Source: Kibdelosporangium banguiense
GTDB taxonomy: Bacteria > Actinomycetota > Actinomycetes > Mycobacteriales > Pseudonocardiaceae
Direction of reading: 5' to 3'
Assembly (NCBI RefSeq): GCF_017876405.1
Contig: NZ_JAGINW010000001.1
Coordinates: 4,601,203 to 4,665,202, forward strand
Length of the DNA stretch: 64,000 nucleotides
A program made the translations under genes and the position numbers. Position 1 is the first letter of the stretch. Every line of letters starts with the position of its first letter. The notes below the pieces were generated by a model that was given only the letters and a program-made list of their open reading frames with translations, was not told the DNA's origin and searched no databases. This document shows, one piece after another, positions 1 to 10,159 of the stretch.

Positions 1-1085
1 CCGGTCTGCGGGCCGCTGGGCACACCACGGGCCTGGTCGGCACGGTCGAAACCCGGATCGCCGGTCAGCGACTGGCCAGTGCGTTCACCACGCCCGAGGC
101 GCCCGACCTGCAGGCCCTGTTCGCCGTGATGGTCGAGCAGGGTGTCACGCATGTGCCGATGGAGGTCTCCAGCCACGCGTTGTCGCTCGGCCGCGTGAGC
201 GGGACCAGGTTCTCCGTCGGCGCCTTCACCAACCTGTCGCAGGACCACCTGGACTTCCACCGGGACATGGAGGACTACTTCCTGGCCAAGGCCATGCTGT
301 TCGACGGCCGGTCCACCCGCGAGGTCGTGAACACCGACGGCCAGTGGGGTGCGCGCCTGGTGAAGACCGACACGATCACCGTGTCCACCGAGCACGGGGC
401 CGACTGGACTGCCACGGACATCAAGTCATCCGTCGACGGCGAGCAAACGTTCACCGTGCACGGCCCGCACACGAGCTTCCCGGTCCGGCTGCCGATGCCG
501 GGAACGTTCAACGTGGCCAACGCGCTGCTGGCGGCCGCCTGCCTGACCGCGGTCGGCATCGAGCCCGAGGCGATCGCCCAGGGCCTCAGCGGGGTCCAGG
601 TGCCCGGCCGGATGGAGCGCATCGCCCTCGGCCAGCAGTTCACCGCGGTCGTCGACTACTCCCACAAGCCCGCCGCGGTCGCCCTGGCGCTGGACGCGAT
701 CCGGGCCAAGACCTCCGGCCGCGTGATCGTGGTGCTGGGCTGCGGCGGCGACCGTGACGCGGCGAAGCGGCCCTTGATGGGCAAGGAGGCCGCTTCGCGA
801 GCCGACCTGCTCATCGTCACGGACGACAACCCCCGAAGCGAGGACCCCGCCAAGATCCGCAAGGCGATGGTCGACGGCGCGCTGGCCGTCGAACCGCGCG
901 GTGAGGTTCTCGACATCGGCAACCGCCGCGAGGCGATCGCGGCGGCCGTCGCCGAGGCCCGGCCAGGCGACGCCGTGGTGATCGCGGGCAAAGGCCACGA
1001 GACCGGCCAGGAGATCGCCGGCGTGGTGCACCCCTTCTCCGACCGCGACGAGCTGACCGCGGCCATCCGTGAGGTGAGTCTGTGA
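1..1085 (+). CDS. murE: UDP-MurNAc-tripeptide synthetase MurE (5' truncated by window edge)
   Basis: MurE adds the third stem-peptide residue to UDP-MurNAc-L-Ala-D-Glu in the cytoplasm. The reading frame is open from base 3, so the ATP-binding N-terminus lies left of the window. An internal ATG at 126 is not the start, because the family sequence (TTPEAPDLQALFAVM) runs straight through it. Visible are the central Mur ligase segment and the C-terminal domain with DDNPRSEDP near 825-850; DNPR is the family signature for meso-diaminopimelate. The stop overlaps the GTG start of murF by 4 bases, so the two are translationally coupled. Identity is secure; only the 5' part is missing. Confidence 0.96.
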   Translation, partial: GLRAAGHTTGLVGTVETRIAGQRLASAFTTPEAPDLQALFAVMVEQGVTHVPMEVSSHALSLGRVSGTRFSVGAFTNLSQDHLDFHRDMEDYFLAKAMLFDGRSTREVVNTDGQWGARLVKTDTITVSTEHGADWTATDIKSSVDGEQTFTVHGPHTSFPVRLPMPGTFNVANALLAAACLTAVGIEPEAIAQGLSGVQVPGRMERIALGQQFTAVVDYSHKPAAVALALDAIRAKTSGRVIVVLGCGGDRDAAKRPLMGKEAASRADLLIVTDDNPRSEDPAKIRKAMVDGALAVEPRGEVLDIGNRREAIAAAVAEARPGDAVVIAGKGHETGQEIAGVVHPFSDRDELTAAIREVSL

Positions 1086-2524
1086 TTCCGTTGACCGCCG
1101 CGGAGATCGCCCAGGCGGTCGGCGGCAGACTGCACAACGCCGACGGTGCCTCAACCGTCTCAGGAAGCGTGGAATTCGACTCCCGCAAGGTCACGCCGGA
1201 CGGCCTGTTCGTCGCCATGCCCGGTGAGAAGGTCGACGGCCACGACTTCGCGAAGTCGTCCGGTGCCCGGCTCACCCTGGCCGCGCGCGAGGTCGACGCC
1301 CCAGCGGTGATCGTCCCGCCGGTCACCGACGCGCATACCCGCTCGGTGGCGTTGACCGGCGACAAGGACGGTGCGGGTGCCGCGGTCCTGGCGGGCTTGG
1401 CCGCGCTGGCCCGATACGTCGTCGACCGGCTTCCAGGTCTGACAGTGATCGGGGTGACCGGTTCGTCCGGCAAGACCTCCACCAAGGACCTCATCGCGCA
1501 GGTCGTCGAGCCGATGGGCGAGACCGTCGCGCCGCCTGGCTCGTTCAACAACGAGCTTGGCCACCCGTGGACCGTCCTGCGAGCGAATGAGCAGACCAAG
1601 CACCTGGTGCTCGAGCTGTCTGCCCGTGGCCCCGGCCATATCGCATCGCTCTGTGAGATCGCGCCGCCGAAGATCGGCGTGGTGATCAACGTCGGTACCG
1701 CGCACGTCGGCGAGTTCGGCTCCCGGGAAGGCATCGCGAAGACCAAGGGCGAGCTCGTCGAGGCCCTGCCAGAAGACGGCGTCGCGATCCTCAACGCCGA
1801 CGACCCACTGGTGCGCGCGATGGCGTCTCGCACGCGCGCCCGCGTGGTGCTTGTCGGTGAGAGCGCTGACGCCCAGGTCCGCGCGGAGAACGTGACCCTG
1901 GACGACGAAGCACGCGCATCCTTCACGCTCGTCACGCCGCAAGGCGACGCGGACGTGAAGCTGGCGCTGCACGGCGAACACCACGTCGGCAACGCCCTGT
2001 CCGCGGCCGCCGTCGCGTTGGAACTCGGCGCGACGCCCGCAGAGGTCGCGTCACGACTGTCTTCGGCGAGGGCCGTGTCGGCTCGTCGCATGGAGGTCAC
2101 GACCCGCGCCGACGGCGTGACGGTCGTGAACGACTCGTACAACGCCAACCCTGAGTCCGTCCGCGCAGCGCTCAAGAGCCTCGCGGAGATGGCCAGACAA
2201 GGCGGCCGCCGCAGCTGGGCGGTGTTGGGATTGATGGGCGAGCTCGGCGCTGAGCACGTCACCGCGCACGACGACATCGGCCGGCTCGTGGTCCGGCTGG
2301 ACATCAATCGGCTCGTGGTGGTGGGTGACCAGGCGCGGCCGATGCACCAGGGCGCCCACCTCGAAGGCTCGTGGGGAGAGGAATCCGTGCTGGTGCCGGA
2401 CGTCGACGCGGCTGTCGCGCTGCTTGGAGCACAATTGCGCCCCGGTGACGTGGTGCTCGTGAAGGCCTCGAAGTCCGAGGCACTGTGGCGTGTGGCTGAT
2501 GCCCTGCTGGAGGCCCAGAAGTGA
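1082..2524 (+). CDS. murF: UDP-MurNAc-tripeptide:D-Ala-D-Ala ligase MurF
   Basis: MurF is the 480 aa cytoplasmic ligase that attaches D-Ala-D-Ala, completing the UDP-MurNAc-pentapeptide. The P-loop [13 protein letters not shown] sits near residue 125-137, followed by the Mur ligase middle domain ([24 protein letters not shown]) and the C-terminal domain with [15 protein letters not shown] near residue 345. Length is normal for the family. The GTG start at 1082 overlaps the murE stop (GTGA), and the stop overlaps the mraY start in the same way, placing it in one tightly packed operon. Confidence 0.97.
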   Translation: MIPLTAAEIAQAVGGRLHNADGASTVSGSVEFDSRKVTPDGLFVAMPGEKVDGHDFAKSSGARLTLAAREVDAPAVIVPPVTDAHTRSVALTGDKDGAGAAVLAGLAALARYVVDRLPGLTVIGVTGSSGKTSTKDLIAQVVEPMGETVAPPGSFNNELGHPWTVLRANEQTKHLVLELSARGPGHIASLCEIAPPKIGVVINVGTAHVGEFGSREGIAKTKGELVEALPEDGVAILNADDPLVRAMASRTRARVVLVGESADAQVRAENVTLDDEARASFTLVTPQGDADVKLALHGEHHVGNALSAAAVALELGATPAEVASRLSSARAVSARRMEVTTRADGVTVVNDSYNANPESVRAALKSLAEMARQGGRRSWAVLGLMGELGAEHVTAHDDIGRLVVRLDINRLVVVGDQARPMHQGAHLEGSWGEESVLVPDVDAAVALLGAQLRPGDVVLVKASKSEALWRVADALLEAQK

Positions 2525-3603
2525 TCGGTATCGGCCTGGCGGGCGCGATCGCCCTGCTGATCTCCATCCTGTTCACGCCCTATCTGATCCGGGTGTTCTC
2601 CCGCCAAGGCTTCGGCCAGGAGATCCGGGAGGAGGGCCCGCAGGGGCACAAGTCCAAGCGCGGCACCCCGACCATGGGCGGCGTGGCGATCATGGTCGCG
2701 ATGTGGGCCGGATATCTTGGCGCGTACGGCGTGATCATGCTGATGGGCCTGCGCGACCGGCCCAGCGCGTCCGGCTGGCTGGTGATGATGCTGACCACGG
2801 GCCTGGGCCTGGTCGGTTTCCTCGACGACTTCATCAAGATCCGCAAGCAGCGCAACCTCGGCCTGAACAAGACCGCGAAGCTGGTCGGCCAGCTCGTCGT
2901 CGGCATCACGTTCGCGGTCCTCGCCCTGCGGTTCGCCGACAACTACAACCAGACCCCGGCGACCTACAACCTGTCGTTCATCCGGGACATCTCGTTCATC
3001 TCGTTCGGCACGATCGGCTTCGTGGTGTTCTGCTACGGCATCATCGCGGCCTGGTCGAACGCGGTGAACTTCACCGACGGCCTGGACGGCCTGGCCGGCG
3101 GCTCGGCGGCGATGGTGTTCGGCACATACGTGGTCATCTGCTTCTGGCAGTTCCGCAACGACTGCACGAGCTTCGCCTCAGCCGGTTGCTACGACGTGCG
3201 CGACCCCCTGGACCTGGCAGTGGTGGCGGCGGCCGCGATGGGCGGCTGCATCGGCTTCCTCTGGTGGAACGCGGCGCCCGCCAAGATCTTCATGGGCGAC
3301 ACCGGCTCGCTCGCGCTGGGCGGCCTGGTCGCCGGCCTGTCGATGATGACCCGCACCGAGCTGCTGATGATCGTGATCGGCGGCATCTTCGCGGTGGAGA
3401 TGCTGTCGGTGATCCTGCAGATCGCGGTGTTCCGCGCGACCGGGAAACGTATATTCCGGATGGCGCCCTTCCACCACCACTTCGAACTGGCCGGCTGGGC
3501 CGAGACCACAGTGATCATCAGATTCTGGCTGCTGGGCGGCGTCTGCGCGATGTTCGGCCTTGGCCTGTTCTACAGCGAATGGCTGACCGCCGGTGGTGGC
3601 TGA
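2521..3603 (+). CDS. mraY: Phospho-MurNAc-pentapeptide transferase MraY
   Basis: MraY is a 360 aa polytopic membrane enzyme that moves phospho-MurNAc-pentapeptide onto undecaprenyl phosphate to give lipid I. Family signatures are in order: the [13 protein letters not shown] substrate loop near residue 40, the LDDFIKI aspartate pair near residue 100, [12 protein letters not shown] near residue 182, and the [11 protein letters not shown] histidine motif near residue 315. About ten hydrophobic segments are visible. It starts with GTG overlapping the murF stop, and its 3' end overlaps the murD start by 11 bases. Confidence 0.97.
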   Translation: MIGIGLAGAIALLISILFTPYLIRVFSRQGFGQEIREEGPQGHKSKRGTPTMGGVAIMVAMWAGYLGAYGVIMLMGLRDRPSASGWLVMMLTTGLGLVGFLDDFIKIRKQRNLGLNKTAKLVGQLVVGITFAVLALRFADNYNQTPATYNLSFIRDISFISFGTIGFVVFCYGIIAAWSNAVNFTDGLDGLAGGSAAMVFGTYVVICFWQFRNDCTSFASAGCYDVRDPLDLAVVAAAAMGGCIGFLWWNAAPAKIFMGDTGSLALGGLVAGLSMMTRTELLMIVIGGIFAVEMLSVILQIAVFRATGKRIFRMAPFHHHFELAGWAETTVIIRFWLLGGVCAMFGLGLFYSEWLTAGGG

Positions 3604-5149
3604 GTTGCGTGGCCGCAAGGTCCTGGTCGCCGGCGCGGGCGTGACCGGCCGGTCGACCGTGGCCGCCCTGCTGGAGCTCGGCGCGCAGGTGACCATTACC
3701 GACGGCCGCCCCGAGGCGTTGACGGACTTCGGCCCGATGGCGGCCCCAGGCCTGACCGAACCCCCGCCCGGCACAGACCTGGTGGTGACCAGCCCCGGCT
3801 GGAAACCGGCCAGCCCCCTGCTCGTGGCGGCCCAGGCAGCGGGAATCGAAGTGATAGGCGAGGTCGAACTGGCCTGGCGGCTCTCCTCCGGCCAAATCTG
3901 GCTGGCCGTGACAGGAACCGACGGCAAGACCACAACAGTGGGAATGCTGGAGTCGATCCTGCTCGCGGCCGGCTTGAAAGCCGTGGCCTGCGGCAACGTC
4001 GGCCTGCCGGTAATCGACGCAGTCCGCGCGGGCTACGAAGTCCTGGCCGTGGAGCTGTCGAGCTACCAGCTCTACTGGCAGGACTCCCTGGCCCCGGAAG
4101 CAGCGGTGGTGCTGAACCTCGCCGAGGACCACCTCGAATGGCACGGCACCATGGCCGAATACGCGGCAGCCAAAGCCAAGATCTACACCGGCGCCAAAAC
4201 CCGCATCTTCAACGCCGACGACGAATGGTCAGCCCGCCTGGCAGGCGGCGGCATCGGCTTCACAACCAGCGCCCCAGGCCCCAACCGCTTCGGCATCCTG
4301 AACAACTGGCTGGTGGAGGTCCGAAGCCCGGCTGCGTTCCCAGCTCAAACCGAGTCACGGACCCAAACCGAGCCGCCAAACCAACCCGACCCCCGGAAAA
4401 ACCAGCCCTCACCAGCAGAAAAACCCGCCGGAACCCCCCATACCCCACAACACCAGCCCCCACCCTCTCCGGGGGGCGGCCCTGTTCCAGTCTATCGGGG
4501 GAGCGGGGCTGGGGAAGGGCATGAGGCTGGCCTGTGGACAGAGCAAGGGGCTGTGGATAACTCGGGTCTCAGGAGGCTCTGCCCGGTTGACGAAGTCCGC
4601 CCACCTGGTATGCACAACATCAGCAACGCGCTCGCGGCTGCCGCGTTGGCCACGGCCTACGGGGTGTCGCCGGAAGCCATCCGCGAGGGTCTGCGCAATT
4701 ATCAGCCGCAGCCGCACCGGGTCCAATTGGTCGGCGAGATCGACGGCGTCCAGTACGTCAACGATTCCAAGGCGACCAACAACCATGCTGCCGCCGGGTC
4801 ACTGAGTGCGTACGACTCGATTGTGTGGATCGCGGGCGGTCTGCTGCACGGGGCCGAAGTCGATGATCTTGTCGCGGGGGTGGCCGGCCGGTTGCGCGGG
4901 GTGGTGCTGCTGGGCGCTGATCAGGAAGTTTTCGCGCACGCGTTGCGGCGACACGCCCCGGAGGTCCCCGTCAAGAGGCTTGGTTCACGAGACGATGAGC
5001 CTATGACTGCAGCGGTACGCGCGGCCCGCGATCTCGCACGCCCGGGTGACGTGGTGCTGCTGGCGCCTGCCGCGAAGTCGCACGACATGTTCACCAGCTA
5101 CGTGCACCGCGGCGAGGCGTTCACGAAGGCTGTCCAGGCATCGGCTTAA
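3593..5149 (+). CDS. murD: UDP-MurNAc-L-Ala:D-Glu ligase MurD with Pro-rich insertion
   Basis: MurD adds D-Glu to UDP-MurNAc-L-Ala. N-terminal Rossmann-like domain ([18 protein letters not shown]), P-loop [14 protein letters not shown] near residue 103-116, middle domain [11 protein letters not shown], and C-terminal [22 protein letters not shown] are all intact. It has 518 aa, longer than the usual 450-490. Roughly residues 242-330 form a Pro/Gln/Thr-rich stretch just before the conserved VRPPGMHN. The GTG at 3593 (or 3596) overlaps mraY. Codons from about 3,800 to 4,460 favour A-ending triplets (aca, gca, cca, aaa) more than neighbours do. Function is very likely retained because both flanking domains are complete. 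Confidence 0.95.
   Translation: MVAELRGRKVLVAGAGVTGRSTVAALLELGAQVTITDGRPEALTDFGPMAAPGLTEPPPGTDLVVTSPGWKPASPLLVAAQAAGIEVIGEVELAWRLSSGQIWLAVTGTDGKTTTVGMLESILLAAGLKAVACGNVGLPVIDAVRAGYEVLAVELSSYQLYWQDSLAPEAAVVLNLAEDHLEWHGTMAEYAAAKAKIYTGAKTRIFNADDEWSARLAGGGIGFTTSAPGPNRFGILNNWLVEVRSPAAFPAQTESRTQTEPPNQPDPRKNQPSPAEKPAGTPHTPQHQPPPSPGGGPVPVYRGSGAGEGHEAGLWTEQGAVDNSGLRRLCPVDEVRPPGMHNISNALAAAALATAYGVSPEAIREGLRNYQPQPHRVQLVGEIDGVQYVNDSKATNNHAAAGSLSAYDSIVWIAGGLLHGAEVDDLVAGVAGRLRGVVLLGADQEVFAHALRRHAPEVPVKRLGSRDDEPMTAAVRAARDLARPGDVVLLAPAAKSHDMFTSYVHRGEAFTKAVQASA
4318..4595 (+). other. Non-coding-like insertion inside murD
   Basis: About 275 bases inside murD remain in frame but read as low-complexity protein. 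They contain an A/C-rich run, then CCAGCCCC (about 4452) facing GGGGCTGG (about 4505) as inverted arms around a G-rich centre. Two DnaA-box-like words follow: TGTGGACAG near 4535 and TGTGGATAA near 4551 (the complement TTATCCACA is the classical box). It looks like an intergenic repeat that landed in a tolerant surface loop of the central domain. Origin is inferred; the boundaries are approximate. Confidence 0.55.
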
Positions 5150-5166
5150 AACGGGGAGGCAACGCT

Positions 5167-6645
5167 GTGACAGCCACCCTCAGCACGGCCGAGGAGCGTA
5201 AGCGCGCCAGGGAGGAACGCCGCAAGCGCGCCAGCGTCTACACCGTGCTGACAGCTTGGCTTGGCCGTCCGCTGGCCAGCTTCCACCTCGTTCTCGCGGT
5301 GTTCGGCCTGCTCACGGTGCTGGGCCTGGTGATGGTGCTGTCGGCCAGCGCGGTCGTGTCCATCCAGTCCGGCCAGTCGGTGTACGCGGTCTTCAAGAAG
5401 CAGTTGCTCTTCGTGCTGATCGGCGCGGTGATGTTCTGGGTCGCGCTGCGGCTGCCGTTGCGGCTCATGCGGCAGTTCTGCGGACCGGCGCTGGCTGTGT
5501 GCTTCGCGTTGCTTGTGCTCGTACTGCCGTTCGGTGCCGAGATCAACGGCACGACGAGCTGGTTCGTGATCGGGCCGATCTCGTTCCAGCCCATCGAGGT
5601 CGCCAAGCTCGCGCTCGTGCTCTGGGGCGCGCACGTGCTTGTCCAGAAGAAGGCCGTGCTGCATCAGTACCGGCATCTGCTGGTTCCGCTCGTGCCGGTC
5701 GCGTTGCTGATGTTCGCGCTGGTCATGATGCAGCCTGACCTGGGTGGAACGGTCACGCTCGTGCTCGTGCTGTTCGCGTTGCTGTGGTTCGCCGGCGCGC
5801 CGATGCGGATCTTCGGCGCCGCGGCGATCGGTGGTGTCGCGGGCATCCTCGTCCTGTCGCTCAACAAGGCGTACCGGCTCGACCGCGTGGTGGCCTTCCT
5901 CAACCCGGAGAAGGATCCGGACGGCAAGGGCCACCAGGCGCTGCAGGCGCTCTACGCGCTGGCCGACGGCGGGCTGTTCGGCAAGGGCCTCGGGCAGGGC
6001 CCGTCGAAGTGGCGCTACCTGCCCAACGTGCACAACGACTTCATCTTCGCGCTGATCGGCGAGGAGCTCGGATTCCTCGGGTGCATGCTGGTCCTCGGCC
6101 TGTTCGCGATGCTCGCGGTGGTCGGCCTGCGGATCGCGGCGCGCAACATCGACCCGTGGATCCGGATGGTGGCCGCCACCCTGACCGTCTGGCTGGTCGG
6201 CCAGGCCGCGATCAACATCGCCTACGTGGTCGGCCTGCTGCCGGTCACCGGCATCACACTGCCGATGATTTCCGCAGGCGGCACCTCCATCGTGGTGACC
6301 ATGTTCGTGTTCGGCGTGCTCGCAAACTGTGCTCGCCATGAACCCGAATCCGTGGCCGCACTACGCTCGCAGGGACCAGGTCGGTTCGGCCGGCTCATGA
6401 AGCTGCCCGCCCCCGACGTGTACAACCCGCCGCAGAAGCGAAAGCCGGTGCGACCGTCCACGCCGCCACGAGCGGCCGGACGCCGTGGCTCAGGCACTGG
6501 GCGGACCGGCACGGCGGAGCGGCAGCTGCAGGAGCGTCGCAGGACTCGTCGTAGCGTTCCGATTCCGGAACACCGTCGGGAACACAGGCGTTCCGCACGC
6601 GGCCGCGCCGGCCACCCCCGTGCGGACGAAGGAGGACGTCATTAA
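5167..6645 (+). CDS. ftsW: SEDS peptidoglycan glycosyltransferase FtsW
   Basis: This is a 492 aa polytopic membrane protein that polymerises septal peptidoglycan from lipid II with its partner class B PBP. Ten or so hydrophobic helices are preceded by a basic cytoplasmic N-terminus (about 35 aa). SEDS signatures include [20 protein letters not shown] near residue 140, [14 protein letters not shown] near residue 240, [13 protein letters not shown] near residue 290 and PMISAGGTS near residue 370. A basic, Pro/Arg-rich cytoplasmic tail of about 90 aa follows. The GTG start at 5167 sits 8 bases after a GGGGAGG ribosome site. Confidence 0.95.
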   Translation: MTATLSTAEERKRAREERRKRASVYTVLTAWLGRPLASFHLVLAVFGLLTVLGLVMVLSASAVVSIQSGQSVYAVFKKQLLFVLIGAVMFWVALRLPLRLMRQFCGPALAVCFALLVLVLPFGAEINGTTSWFVIGPISFQPIEVAKLALVLWGAHVLVQKKAVLHQYRHLLVPLVPVALLMFALVMMQPDLGGTVTLVLVLFALLWFAGAPMRIFGAAAIGGVAGILVLSLNKAYRLDRVVAFLNPEKDPDGKGHQALQALYALADGGLFGKGLGQGPSKWRYLPNVHNDFIFALIGEELGFLGCMLVLGLFAMLAVVGLRIAARNIDPWIRMVAATLTVWLVGQAAINIAYVVGLLPVTGITLPMISAGGTSIVVTMFVFGVLANCARHEPESVAALRSQGPGRFGRLMKLPAPDVYNPPQKRKPVRPSTPPRAAGRRGSGTGRTGTAERQLQERRRTRRSVPIPEHRREHRRSARGRAGHPRADEGGRH

Positions 6646-7729
6646 CCAGGGACCGTGTGTCGTGGTGGCCGGTGGGGGCACGGCCGGGCACATCGAACCG
6701 GCACTCGCGTTGGCTGACGCGGTGATGCGTGCCCGGCCCGACGCCCGCGTGGTGGCTCTGGGTACGCAGCGTGGCCTCGAGGGCAAGATCGTGCCGGCGC
6801 GGGGCTACCCGCTGGAGATGATCCCGCCGGTGCCGATGCCCCGCAAACCCACGATGGACCTGCTCAAACTGCCGCTGAACGTGCGCAACGCGATCAAGCA
6901 GACCCGGGCGGTGCTGGACAAGGTCGGCGCGGATGTGGTCGTCGGGTTCGGCGGCTATGTCGCGCTGCCTGCGTACCTGGCTGCGCGAGGCCGTACGCCG
7001 ATCGTGGTGCACGAGGCGAACGCGCGTGCCGGGCTGGCCAACAAGGTCGGCGCCCGTTACGCCGTGAAGGTCGCCGCGGCGGTGCCGGACTCGGGCCTGT
7101 CGAACGCCGAGGTGATCGGGATCCCGTTGCGGGCGTCGATCACGGAGCTGGACCGTCAGGCCCTTCGGGACGAGGCGCGTCAGTTCTTCGGCCTGCACCC
7201 GTATGCGCCGACGCTGCTGGTATTCGGTGGCTCGCAGGGTGCGCAGTCGATCAACAACGCGGTCGCGCCGCTGGCAAGTGACTTCGCCGCGGCAGGCGTC
7301 GGTGTGCTGCATGCGCACGGCCCGAAGAACACTCTCGCCGTGCAGCAGGTCCCGGGTGCGCCCGCGTATGTGCCGGTGCCGTACCTGGAGCGGATGGACC
7401 TCGCGTACGCGGCGGCCGACGCGGTGTTGTGCCGTTCCGGCGCGATGACTGTGGCCGAGGTGTCCGCCGTAGGCCTGCCTGCGGTGTTCGTGCCGTTGCC
7501 GCACGGCAATGGCGAGCAGGCGCTCAACGGCCGTCCCGTGGTCACCGCGGGCGGTGCGCTGATGATCAACGATGACGAGCTGACCCCGGCGAAGATCAAG
7601 GAGACTCTGCTGCCGCTGCTGACGAATCCGCGACGGCTGAGCGCGATGGGCGCCGCCGCACAGGGAACCGGGCATCGCGCCGCGGCCGACGTGCTCGCGC
7701 GCATGGTGCTGGATGTGGTGGGCAAGTGA
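6641..7729 (+). CDS. murG: UDP-GlcNAc:lipid I GlcNAc transferase MurG (probable ATT start)
   Basis: MurG converts lipid I to lipid II at the inner face of the membrane. [18 protein letters not shown] is the glycine-rich N-terminal motif, and [15 protein letters not shown] and [10 protein letters not shown] follow in the expected order. The frame is open upstream inside ftsW, so the start must be chosen. AAGGAGGA at 6629-6636 ideally positions ATT at 6641, giving Met-Asn-Gln-Gly-Pro before the first beta strand (362 aa) and a one-base overlap with the ftsW TAA. GTG at 6620 is the nearest standard codon, but it has no ribosome site and adds seven charged residues. The start is therefore likely but not proven. 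Confidence 0.93.
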   Translation: MNQGPCVVVAGGGTAGHIEPALALADAVMRARPDARVVALGTQRGLEGKIVPARGYPLEMIPPVPMPRKPTMDLLKLPLNVRNAIKQTRAVLDKVGADVVVGFGGYVALPAYLAARGRTPIVVHEANARAGLANKVGARYAVKVAAAVPDSGLSNAEVIGIPLRASITELDRQALRDEARQFFGLHPYAPTLLVFGGSQGAQSINNAVAPLASDFAAAGVGVLHAHGPKNTLAVQQVPGAPAYVPVPYLERMDLAYAAADAVLCRSGAMTVAEVSAVGLPAVFVPLPHGNGEQALNGRPVVTAGGALMINDDELTPAKIKETLLPLLTNPRRLSAMGAAAQGTGHRAAADVLARMVLDVVGK

Positions 7730-9144
7730 CGAGCACGACCACGCAAACGCCTCCGGTCCTGCGACGGGCGCACCTCGTCGGTGTCGGTGGTGCCGGGATG
7801 AGCGGGATCGCCAGGATCCTGCTGGCCCGCGGTCTGCAGGTGTCCGGTTCGGACGCCAAGGAGTCGCGTACCTTCCTTGCGCTGCGGGCGCAGGGCGCGA
7901 TGATCGCCGTCGGCCAGGACGCGAAGAATCTCGATCTGCTGGCGGACGGGCCGACCGCGGTGGTGGTGTCCACCGCGATCAAGGAGTCCAATCCGGAGCT
8001 GGCCGAGGCGCGGCGGCGCGGCATCACGGTGCTGCACCGCTCGGAGGCGTTGGCTGGCTTGATGGTCGGCCACCGGGTGGCCTGCATCGCTGGTACACAC
8101 GGCAAAACGTCGACCACGTCGATGCTGACTGTCGCGTTGCAACACTGCCGGCTGGACCCGTCGTTCGCGATCGGCGGCGACCTCAACGAATCCGGCGCGA
8201 ACGCGCACCAGGGGACGGGCGGGATCTTCGTCGCCGAGGCGGACGAGAGCGACGGCTCGTTCCTGGTGTTCACGCCGTCGGTCGCCGTGGTGACCAACGT
8301 CGAGGCCGATCACCTTGACCACCACGGCACTCCGGAGGCGTACGCGGCGGTCTTCGAGTCCTTTGTGGATCGGCTGAACCCGGACGGCGTGCTGATCGTG
8401 TGCGCCGACGATCCGGGCGCCGCCGCGCTCGCGGTACGGGCCGAGGCCCGCGGCATCCGCGTGCGGCGCTACGGCCGGAACGCGGAAGGCAACGACGCGG
8501 CCAAGTTGCTGTCGTACGATCCGGTCGACGGTGCCGGTCGTGCGGTGATCTCCTTGGAGGACAAGGAGATCGAAGTCGGCATCGCGGTGCCTGGTGAGCA
8601 CATGGCGGCCAACGGCCTGGCCGCGTTGCTGGCCGGGCTGGAGCTGGGTGCGCCGCTGGAAGGCTTGCTGGAAGGCATTGCCGCGTTCGGCGGTGTCCGG
8701 CGGCGGTTCGAGTTCAAGGGCCGTTCGCACGGCGTTCGCGTGTACGACGACTACGCCCACCACCCGACGGAGGTCGCCGCGCAGTTGCACGCCGTACGGC
8801 CCGCTGCTGCGGGTGGCCGCGTGCTCGTCGTGTTCCAGCCGCACCTCTACTCGCGGACTCGCATGTTCGCCAAGGAGTTCGCCGAGGCGCTCGCGTTGGC
8901 TGACGAGGTCGTGGTGCTGGACGTGTTCGGCGCGCGTGAAGCCCCGGAGCCAGGCGTCTCCGGCGCGCTGATCGCCGATGCCGTGCCGCTGGAGAAGGAG
9001 CACGTGCACTACGAGCCCGCGTTCGACAAGGTCCCGGATCTGGTCGCTTCGCTCGTCAACGACGGAGATCTGGTGCTGACGATGGGTGCGGGTGACGTCA
9101 CGTCGCTCGGTCCTGAGCTGATTGCGGCGCTGGACCGTAAATGA
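7726..9144 (+). CDS. murC: UDP-MurNAc:L-Ala ligase MurC
   Basis: MurC is the 472 aa enzyme that commits UDP-MurNAc to the stem-peptide pathway by adding L-Ala. Nucleotide-fold start [18 protein letters not shown]-loop [13 protein letters not shown] near residue 123-135, [11 protein letters not shown] in the central domain and [11 protein letters not shown] near residue 340 are all present. GTG start overlaps the murG stop, and the stop overlaps the ftsQ ATG by 4 bases. Length and motifs are standard. Confidence 0.97.
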   Translation: MTSTTTQTPPVLRRAHLVGVGGAGMSGIARILLARGLQVSGSDAKESRTFLALRAQGAMIAVGQDAKNLDLLADGPTAVVVSTAIKESNPELAEARRRGITVLHRSEALAGLMVGHRVACIAGTHGKTSTTSMLTVALQHCRLDPSFAIGGDLNESGANAHQGTGGIFVAEADESDGSFLVFTPSVAVVTNVEADHLDHHGTPEAYAAVFESFVDRLNPDGVLIVCADDPGAAALAVRAEARGIRVRRYGRNAEGNDAAKLLSYDPVDGAGRAVISLEDKEIEVGIAVPGEHMAANGLAALLAGLELGAPLEGLLEGIAAFGGVRRRFEFKGRSHGVRVYDDYAHHPTEVAAQLHAVRPAAAGGRVLVVFQPHLYSRTRMFAKEFAEALALADEVVVLDVFGAREAPEPGVSGALIADAVPLEKEHVHYEPAFDKVPDLVASLVNDGDLVLTMGAGDVTSLGPELIAALDRK

Positions 9145-9911
9145 CGAGTCCCACGCGCCCGGAAAGCCGCCGCCCCGCCAGCAGTGCGGGCGCGGCGGCT
9201 CGCGAGCGCAGGGAAAAGCGTGAACTGCTGAGGCCCACGCGGCGCCGCGCGTTGATGCGCCGGTGGACGGTGCTGCTGGTGTTCCTGGGCATCGTCGGGC
9301 TGGTGTACGTGGTGCTGTTCACCCCCGTACTCGGGGCCAGCGATGTGGAAGTCCATGGCGCACAAGGCCTGACCCCCGACGAGGTGCGCAAGGTCGCGGC
9401 CGTGGAGATGGGCAAGCCATTGCTCCGCCTGGACACCGACGAGATCGCTGCCCGGGTGGCGACGCTGCCCAGGGTCGCGCATGTCGAGGTCAACCGGTCA
9501 TTGCCGGGCACCGTGGAGATCACGGTGGCCGAGCGCAATCCGGTCGCGTACGCGCTGAGCCCGGAAGGCGCTCACATGGTGGACGGCACCGGCCGGGACT
9601 ACGCGGTCGTGCCGCAGGCGCCACCTGGCCTGCCCTCGATAGAGGTGGCCAGGATCGCGCCGGAGGACCCGGCCACCCGGGCCGTGGTCGACGTGCTTGG
9701 CAAGATCCCGCCGCAGCTGCGTGAACGCGTGGTCACGCTGGCCGCCAAGACACCGGGCGACGTGCAGCTCAAACTCAACGACGGCCGGCTGGTGAAGTGG
9801 GGCAACGCGGCCGACTCGGGGCGCAAGGCGCTGGTTCTGGCCGCGATCCTGACCCGGCCGGGCAAGGTCTTCGACGTCGCCGCCCCGGATCTGCCGACTG
9901 TGTCCGGATAA
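9141..9911 (+). CDS. ftsQ: Cell division protein FtsQ/DivIB
   Basis: FtsQ is a bitopic membrane protein (256 aa) that links cytoplasmic and periplasmic-side divisome proteins. A basic cytoplasmic N-terminus of about 35 aa precedes one transmembrane helix (residues about 38-57). An extracellular POTRA domain follows ([15 protein letters not shown] ... [28 protein letters not shown]), then the beta domain. The ATG overlaps the murC stop. As in other actinobacteria there is no ftsA between it and ftsZ. Identification rests on POTRA sequence, topology and position. Confidence 0.94.
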   Translation: MTSPTRPESRRPASSAGAAARERREKRELLRPTRRRALMRRWTVLLVFLGIVGLVYVVLFTPVLGASDVEVHGAQGLTPDEVRKVAAVEMGKPLLRLDTDEIAARVATLPRVAHVEVNRSLPGTVEITVAERNPVAYALSPEGAHMVDGTGRDYAVVPQAPPGLPSIEVARIAPEDPATRAVVDVLGKIPPQLRERVVTLAAKTPGDVQLKLNDGRLVKWGNAADSGRKALVLAAILTRPGKVFDVAAPDLPTVSG

Positions 9912-10055
9912 CGAGACTCGCCGTGCGCACGACGGGAAACCGGGATAATTTGGTTCGGGCGAGTGATCGTCGGGCATCGGCTTTCGTCACACACGGCGTG
10001 GCTGCTGGACCGAAGCACGTTCCGTCCCTACCGTCCAGCATGAGGACGTACGGGG

Positions 10056-10090
10056 TTGACATGACTCTGAATCTCTGGTTGAGGTTGAGG
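10056..10090 (+). promoter_or_regulatory. Possible ftsZ promoter region
   Basis: The 248-base gap between ftsQ and ftsZ is the first real break in the cluster. TTGACA at 10056-10061 matches a sigma-70 type -35 element and is followed by a T/G-rich block with TTGAGG repeats. No convincing TANNNT box at 17 bases is seen. Another GATAAT lies at about 9943. ftsZ is commonly transcribed from its own promoters in actinobacteria, so the region is a plausible promoter set, but exact elements are guesses. Confidence 0.35.
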
Positions 10091-10159
10091 GTTTGCGTGG
10101 CCGCCGGACGCAGACGGCGTATCCACGTGTGAACCTATGACTGGAGGAAGGCGGAACCG

